Assembly (NCBI GenBank): GCA_003116875.1 | Contig: BCKT01000004.1 | Coordinates: 1,076,201-1,140,200, forward strand | Origin: Takashimella koratensis | Taxonomy: Eukaryota; Basidiomycota; Tremellomycetes; Trichosporonales; Tetragoniomycetaceae | Reading direction: 5' to 3' | Length of the DNA stretch: 64,000 nt | Shown here: piece after piece, positions 58,700-64,000 of the stretch | How positions within the stretch are numbered: position 1 is the stretch's first letter | Layout: each line of letters starts with the position of its first letter | Made by a program: the position numbers and the translations under genes | The notes under the pieces: model-generated | What the model saw: the letters and a program-made list of their open reading frames with translations, nothing else | Databases searched by the model: none | Told to the model about the DNA's origin: nothing

Positions 58700-59728
58700 A
58701 TGACCACTACCACCCACCACGACACCGTCAAATCGAGTGAAGAACCCAAACCCACCGAGCGGACGACTAAGGGAGAAGTCTTCTTAGCCATCCTCGCTCT
58801 CGGCCGCCTACATGAATCGGTCAAAAGGGACCTCAGCGTGAGTTGAACGCGATCATGCCGTCTCCGTCCTTCCTCGCTTCCTTGCTTACCTTTGCTTCAC
58901 TAATCATTCGATACCGTTTAGACCACTCTCGTCAAGCTTCGTCACCATGTTAAATCCCTGGACGATTACGACGAATTCGCTGACCCAGACACCGTTGGAT
59001 CGGACGATGGAGGTCTGGATGATATCCCCATCGACTCCAAAGGCCCCAAGGCTACCCGTGACGACGTCAAGCCCGAACTCCCCAGAGGCTCTGATATCAA
59101 AGTCGCCGACGCTGCTGCGGAGAAGAAAGACCTGAAGGTCTTGAAGGTCGCCCACGTCGCACACGAACTTCTCCACACCTTCGAAGTGAGTCTCACGATG
59201 CATGTGGGCTTTGGCTGACCTTCCAAAGGCTGTGCTCGGGCTCCTGAGCGTGATCGACGAGATCGACTGCCACGGCAAGCCCGACGCCAACATCCCGGCG
59301 AGGACTTATAGGATGAATGAAATGGCGATCATCACTCAGGTGAGCTGGGTTGGTGAACAAACCGATAACCGCTGAGCTGAAGATGCTGGTGGAAAGGAGC
59401 TTGTCAAGGTCGTTCCTGATCATGGAGATCCCGACGTCTCGGATCGCACCGTTTCACGTGCGTTTACCAGGATTAGCCAGGTGAGCAAACATCACGCCGA
59501 ATCTGCAGCAAGATAGGGTGCTGACTTATCGCTAGGCCTGCGCGGGATTGATGACCTCGTTGATGGACACCAAGACGGTGCCCCACCACTGGGCGAGGCA
59601 GAAAGCGTTCACCGTGTTATCTGAACTTGGCGTGGTGAGTGGCAACGTGGGACCGATGAATATGTTGATCAACTTGTTAATCTGAATGATCGTAGAACGT
59701 CGCCGAGATTTTCAACGTGATCGGGTAG
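58700..59728 (+). CDS. Family F-I member G, intact
   Basis: The reference copy of this unrecognised family: six phase-0 exons encode 244 aa. Exon 1 (58700-58837) is MTTTTHHDTVKSS...LGRLHESVKRDLS. Exon 2 (58922-59185) has TTLVKLRHHVKSLDDYDEF, an acidic stretch, and LKVLKVAHVAHELLHTFE. Exon 3 (59229-59339) is AVLGLLSVIDEIDCHGKPD...YRMNEMAIITQ. Exon 4 is ELVKVVPDHGDPDVSDRTVS..., exon 5 ACAGLMTSLMDTKTVPHHWAR..., exon 6 NVAEIFNVIG and stop. Predicted secondary structure by eye is mostly alpha-helical, with no signal peptide or TM helix. An in-frame ATG at 58625 would add a hydrophobic leader (MWFFPFPSNFFLTYP) but has no counterpart in F. Confidence 0.72.
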
Positions 59729-59811
59729 AAGTCCAAAGGCAAACTCTAGCGCTGCTTCGTCCGCGAGTGGGGAAGTTTTAGCCAGTCACAAGTCACAGTG
59801 CATGTACAGTG

Positions 59812-59846
59812 ACATGAGAACGGAAGTTTGATCGTGAGAGGTATGC
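59812..59846 (+). repeat. Duplicated 3'-flank block (after G)
   Basis: Partner of 58221-58256 after gene F, at a similar distance from the stop codon. Confidence 0.75.
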
Positions 59847-59980
59847 ACAACTGTGATGCACCCCAGTTTCATAGCATTTTTCATTCCATCTTCCTGTCTC
59901 ACTAAAGAAGAGTCGACCGCTTCTCGCCCACCTTCCATCCGATCACCTTCCTTTTCTCTTGCGTGCCTTTACGATATACC

Positions 59981-59981
<1 letters not shown>

Positions 59982-60013
<32 letters not shown>
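59982..60013 (+). repeat. Poly-C homopolymer, 32 nt
   Basis: Uninterrupted C run about 170 bp before gene H. The true length is uncertain in any assembly. Confidence 0.95.
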
Positions 60014-60019
<6 letters not shown>

Positions 60020-60071
60020 GGTCTGCTCATTTCGACCTTTCCTGCGTCGTGTGGCCTGTAAGTCGACCTCG

Positions 60072-60087
60072 CCCCCCCCCCCCCCCC
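60072..60087 (+). repeat. Poly-C homopolymer, 16 nt
   Basis: Second C run, 59 bp after the first, followed by TT and six more C. Confidence 0.93.
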
Positions 60088-60181
60088 TTCCCCCCGGTCA
60101 ACCTCATCTTCCACTCACTTCTCTTCTTTCTCACCACATCCACTCACTTCCATTTCCTCTTATCGACTCGTGTCCGTTAAC

Positions 60182-60998
60182 ATGTCTGCCTTCAACACCG
60201 AAGCCACGATGAACCTGATGCCGAAGCTCGATGAGTTCCGTGCCGAGGCGAAGAAATCCCACGATGTGAGCGTCCGCATTGAGTCGCATCTTGCACCTTA
60301 TTTTTCGCCACCATCTTCTCTCTCAACCCGTCACGGAATTGAACCTGACCTCGTACATACTCACAGCTCTATCTCGCCAAAATCAACACTTACGCCGACA
60401 AGACGAACAAGGATGCGCCCGTCAACAAGCTCGTCCTCGGGCTCCGCAAGACTCACAAGGTGAGCTCTGGCAAGCACGTCTTGTGGTTAGGCTGACCAAT
60501 GATACAAGGCGCTTCTCAAGCTGCAGACATTCATTACCGACGTTCACACGGTCCCGCGCCGTTCCGAGAAGCTGGAAGTGAAAGATGCCTTTGACACACT
60601 GGCCGGGGTGAGTCTACCGTACCACTGTCTGATCGAACCGAGCCAGGAAGAAAGCTCATGACTGACATTGACCACTCCTGGAAAATTTGCTCAAGACCAC
60701 AGCCATGGCAGATATCCATGATGGCCCCTTTGAGATCAAAACGTCGAACTGGCCAGCCTTCAACAAGGTAAGTTTCCTTGCTCCTACACCCAAAGCTGAT
60801 TGCTGGAGGCGATGGCCTGGGTATGCACCTTCGCGTCTATCATTGACACCATCACTGCTCCAACCATCTTCGAGAGGCTGGTCATCATGAACGCTATCAT
60901 CACGCTCGTCAAGGTAGGTCACAGATCTCATATTCCATCAGACCTCGGGCTGACCTGGCCGTCAGGAACTCACGAAGGCGGTCCACACTGCCAAGTGA
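60182..60998 (+). CDS. Family F-I member H, C-terminally short
   Basis: Six phase-0 exons give about 161 aa from ATG 60182. Exon 1 MSAFNTEATMNLMPKLDEFRAEAKKSHD and exon 2 LYLAKINTYADKTNKDA...LRKTHK parallel exons 1-2 of G. Exon 3 is ALLKLQTFITDVHTVPRR..., exon 4 TTAMADIHDGPFEIKTSNW... Exon 5 (AMAWVCTFASIIDTITAPTIFERLVIMNAIITLVK) and exon 6 (ELTKAVHTAK) resemble G's exons 3-4 (VIDEID...MNEMAIITQ|ELVKVV). After the TGA the DNA still resembles the exon 4 continuation of F (GAAAC..CC.AA.GTCCC), so H may have lost its C-terminal part. Function unknown. Confidence 0.62.
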
Positions 60999-61823
60999 AA
61001 CACCCAAGTCCCTCCGGCACCCTCCTTTCGGGGGTGGTTTTGTCGTCTCATCCGCGATAGCCTGACAATCAAGTCTGCTCGAAGAAATGCCCTGAATGTA
61101 TGCAAATCATGAATCAAGAAACAGCAGACAGTTGTGATCCCCAGAGATTCCACATGACTCTAAAGGGTCAAGGAACAAGGCTGATGTGAAGTATCTCTGC
61201 CCGCGTGCGTCTGCCATGAGCGCACCTTTCATCTTCCATATAAGTCTTCCATATGAGCACCTTCCTTTGATTTTTCGACAAGTCACCGGGACAGATACCC
61301 TCAACCTATCTCCATTGCATTTCAGTTGGGGATGTTTGGGAAGTTGATCAAGGTGAGTGGTAAGCTGATTTTCCGGGATGCTTATCGAGAGAAACTGGTC
61401 GACGCAATCTGTGTCACGGCTTAGCAGAGCGCCACTGATCGAGACACCCCCAGCTCTCAGAGTCAAGAAGGTCCAAAGTAGTTTGAGAATCGAAAGAGTG
61501 AAATCAAGTCTGTGATCGAGAATCTCTGAACGTCTTTCCGTAAAACAGTGTCGAAATGAAAATTAATGTCTTTCGAACAAACACAGAGCTTCTCAAAACA
61601 TAACTCGTCTACCTTCGCGCTCCCACTCTGACTAACCCACCTTCCATCTTCAACCACTCTGCCTTGTCACCTTCCTTCCCTCATTAATATCCACCTTCCA
61701 TGCACCATAATTCCGATAACGGGATTCATCTTCTCATCTGTTCCTCACCCATCTCGTCTTCTCTCTCTCTTCTTCCTCTCCTCACCTCCCCATTTACGAC
61801 CAGCTCCTCACTCACCTGACCCC
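60999..61823. other. Intergenic region H-I
   Basis: Starts with a probable relic of H's lost C-terminal exons, and carries CCACCTTCCATC at 61637-61648 and CCACCTTCCATG at 61691-61702. A possible exon-like piece ending in AAG|GTGAGT near 61330-61353 could not be tied to a gene. Confidence 0.5.
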
Positions 61824-62293
61824 ATGTCGACTCCCGAAAGCCAAGACCCCTTCTACCTCGCCGGACAACTGAGCCTGCACTATGAGAAAGCTTGCCGACG
61901 CATGTCTGTATGTCCAAACACGCGAACCTTTCATACACATCAGCTGACGCTTTTCCAGCGCGTTCGCCGTAGACTCGATCGCTACGGCAAGCAAGGAAAG
62001 ATGAACCCGTGGCTAGCCACGATGGCGCCCACTTTCCTCTCTATGGCCAAGGCAAGTACTGACCCTCTTTTGAATTGTAGCTAACCTCCCAGACTCTTCC
62101 CGACTTGATGGCAAGGTACATGGATGCCAACAAATGCCACTCAACTCTCCAAGAGCGTGTAAGGACATTGCAGGCGTACGCCGAACTTGCCAAGGTAGGT
62201 TCCAGGGAGTGACAGGCGTTTCTGGCTTTGTGGAAGATGACGTGAAGAAAGGAAATCGTCATGACCATCGAAGAGGCGCGCAAGTGGACGTAG
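61824..62293 (+). CDS. Family F-I member I, short four-exon copy
   Basis: About 106 aa in four phase-0 exons. Exon 1 MSTPESQDPFYLAGQLSLHYEKACRRMS parallels G's exon 1 ending (HESVKRDLS). Exon 2 is RVRRRLDRYGKQGKMNPWLATMAPTFLSMAK. Its donor is GC rather than GT (AAG|GCAAGT). Exon 3 TLPDLMARYMDANKCHSTLQERVRTLQAYAELAK follows, then a 57-nt intron and EIVMTIEEARKWT with TAG at 62291. The last junction was chosen because it is the only one giving a family-like EI.M...E segment (compare G's EMAIITQELVKVV). Exons 5-6 of G have no counterpart. Function unknown; probably a helical bundle. Confidence 0.58.
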
Positions 62294-62690
62294 AAGGAGG
62301 GGTTTTCGCCGGATTGTCAGTAGTATTCTGACGCGGCAGTTGGAATGTCGGAAAGGAATGGAGGGCGAGCTGTGAAGAGTAGGGGAGGGGGGGGGGGGGG
62401 GGAAGAGGAAGAGAGACAGAGAGAGGGGAAAGGGAAAAGAGGGGAAGAGGGGAGGAGGGAAGGGGTTGGAACGTGTAAAGCAGATCTGTTCCTCCACCGT
62501 CAACGCATGGTCATCCATTCTGCACCCTTTCCCTACGCCCTGCCCTACAGTGGTCGCCTGAAGCGGTCGCTTGAAATCAAATCAACCTCACTGCATGTCT
62601 AAGTATTATGAAAAAGTATGATCTGTCAAGATGACTATTCGCTACAAATTATCCACCTCCCGCCTACATCCCGTCATTCCTGCTCATTGA
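62294..62690. other. Convergent intergenic region with poly-G run
   Basis: Contains a 16-nt poly-G (62387-62402) followed by a G/A-rich microsatellite to about 62460. No gene. Confidence 0.6.
62387..62402 (+). repeat. Poly-G homopolymer, 16 nt
   Basis: Uninterrupted run of 16 G, leading into an AGGGGA-rich tract. Confidence 0.9.
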
Positions 62691-64000
62691 CTAGAGACTA
62701 TCCGGTGGCGGGCCCGAGATCTTGACTCTTCCCTGATTCGTCATCCTTGCAAACTTCATTGTCGATTCAATACCGACTGCCGCACTCGCTTCAATCTCGG
62801 CAGCTGCGAGCCCCAACTCATCTTTCGGTAACCAGATGATCCGTTGTGGTTCCTTGGTGGCAGGGTGGAAGAACGCCATCGGGTCGTTCCCGTCATCTTC
62901 GTATTTGTGGGCCCCCGGTTGGATAACTCCTGGTCCGCCTGGGACAGCGAAGAATGGCTCTTCCTCGTCATCATCTTCGAATCCATTGGTCGTGCCGTTG
63001 TTCGTCTCGCCCGTCCCGGTAAATGATGGGTCACGTTGCCACTCCCCCATCGGACCCATTTCGATATCCTGCCGCGGCTCGTACGCCTCGAGCGGGATGG
63101 GACCAGTGACCGGTGGGCCTGGTGCAGTGGGTGACGACGGGACCGTCAAAGTACTTGGCGAGACCGTGTTCTGCTGTTGTTCCTTCTCGTCGGTACCCTT
63201 GACGGTGGTGTCGTCTGTCGCAAAGTCACGCGGGGCGACGTTGGCCGTGTCGATCGCCAGCTTGGAAGGTGACGGTTTTCGTGTGAGCTCGTCTTTGGGC
63301 TTCTCGCTGAGCCTATGCGACGAGGCGTCCCGGGAGAAGGACGGTCGCGCCGCGTGTTGATGCTCTCCTGACCAGCGTGGGCGCACGGCCTCCTCGTCAT
63401 CACCAATGATGCTGCCTTCATGCCCGTCCTCCTTGGGCATGCCGTACGACAGATGCGCGAGCGACAAGGGCAGCGAGTCGATCAGCGGGCCATACGATAC
63501 GACAAGCACGTAATGGTACGCAGCCTAGAGGATGTCAGTGATACATTCGACACCGAGGAGGGTTGAGCGGACTCACGGTGCAAACGATAGTAACGATCAT
63601 AATCACCGCCTCCGGGATGGCCGACGCGTTCGTGTTCTCATCCCGAGCGAGGAAGAACAGCGCGCACATGCAGACTTCTTGGATATACATTCCGACAAAG
63701 ACGTGGGTGATCGCCTTGGGGAAGAATAACCCACCCGTGTCCGTTTGCTCGGGTTGGTCGTCGACCCAGATGTAGAGGTACTTGTAAACAAAGTAGCACA
63801 GCATGAAGAAGCATGCGCCGAAGCCGTTGATGATGGGGCTGATCACCATGTACGAGATCACTAATGAGCATTGGCGTTAGTGACATGAAAGTGATGTGGG
63901 TTGGGTAGGACTCACTGATAACGGCGTAGACGGTGACACCGGGGAACTGCGTGCCCCACGAGTTGGTAGGCATGTGGTATCGCGACTTGTAAACCGATCG
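62691..64000 (-). CDS. OSCA/TMEM63/CSC1-type calcium-dependent cation channel, C-terminal part
   Basis: Partial: the gene continues beyond position 64000. Visible exons encode SRYHMPTNSWGTQFPGVTVYAVI, YMVISPIINGFGACFFMLCYFVYKYLYIWV, TGGLFFPKAITHVFVGMYIQEVCMCALFFLA and AIPEAVIMIVTIVCTVAAYHYVL, the last transmembrane helices of the DUF221 (RSN1_7TM) domain, where the YSVI-P-I and YKY motifs are typical. A roughly 260-residue hydrophilic tail follows, with Ser/Pro-rich sequence, an acidic block (FEDDDEEEPFFAVPGGPG) and a conserved-looking end (RIIWLPKDELGLAAAEI, MTNQGRVKISGPPPDSL). Family members are osmo- or mechanosensitive plasma-membrane channels. The long cytosolic tail suggests a fungal-specific regulatory region. 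Confidence 0.85.

Larger units (their letters stand above)
59729..60181. other. Intergenic region G-H with long poly-C runs
   Basis: Contains the duplicated 3' block (59812-59846), CCACCTTCCATC at 59928-59939, and poly-C runs of 32 and 16 nt upstream of gene H. Confidence 0.7.

Noticed and set aside
61330..61353. Extra exon between H and I
   Set aside because: A short frame ending AAG|GTGAGT resembles an exon, but no partner exons could be placed.
1..64000. tRNA, rRNA or CRISPR loci
   Set aside because: No B-box-like GGTTCGAATCC sequence in a cloverleaf context, no rRNA-like stretch and no regularly spaced repeats were found.

Overview
The window looks like nuclear DNA of a basidiomycetous yeast, most likely a Tremellomycete and possibly Trichosporonales. 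The evidence is GC-rich, densely packed genes on both strands; many GT-AG introns (mostly about 40-150 nt) with CTAAC/CTGAC branch sites; a complex I 75-kDa subunit gene, which Saccharomyces lacks; and marker proteins of clear fungal type. Placement below the phylum is inference. I found no rRNA, tRNA, CRISPR array, transposase or reverse transcriptase.

Layout. 0.1-25.4 kb is conserved housekeeping: a PHO84-type phosphate transporter, a WD40-cyclophilin (PPWD1), TTI1, dCMP deaminase, the SM protein VPS45, cyclophilin A with an apparent mitochondrial alternative start, the 2611-aa Furry/Tao3/Mor2 morphogenesis scaffold, and an HSL-like esterase. 26.6-28.6 kb holds a DAL5-like MFS permease. 29.0-36.1 kb is an accessory island with five same-strand members (A-E) of a protein family I do not recognise. 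A is short, B and C each carry a one-base frameshift, E carries one nonsense codon, and D is the only full-length copy that can be read through, provided a 59-nt intron is removed at its start.

36.4-56.3 kb returns to core genes: NDUFS1, a Ser/Pro-rich hypothetical, cysteinyl-tRNA synthetase (again with an apparent mitochondrial alternative start), the p24 cargo receptor ERV25, a Gln-rich hypothetical, a U1A/U2B''-type snRNP protein, ceramide synthase, a MAPEG protein and a FAR-17a/AIG1-like hydrolase. ERV25, ceramide synthase and possibly MAPEG share an ER/lipid theme, but nothing indicates co-regulation.

57.2-62.3 kb is a second accessory island: four tandem genes (F-I) for small, probably helical proteins built from phase-0 exons. 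They share an upstream CCACCTTCCATC motif, and two of them share duplicated 3' flanks. Long poly-C/poly-G runs sit in and beside this island. The window ends inside an OSCA/CSC1-type channel gene on the minus strand.

The best candidates for undescribed biology are the two decaying tandem families, three micro-exons (4, 7 and 7 nt), a run of 31-38 nt introns in the Furry gene, and two genes with a weak-context first AUG encoding a mitochondrial presequence followed by a strong-context second AUG. Gene ends below are genomic; almost all genes are spliced.
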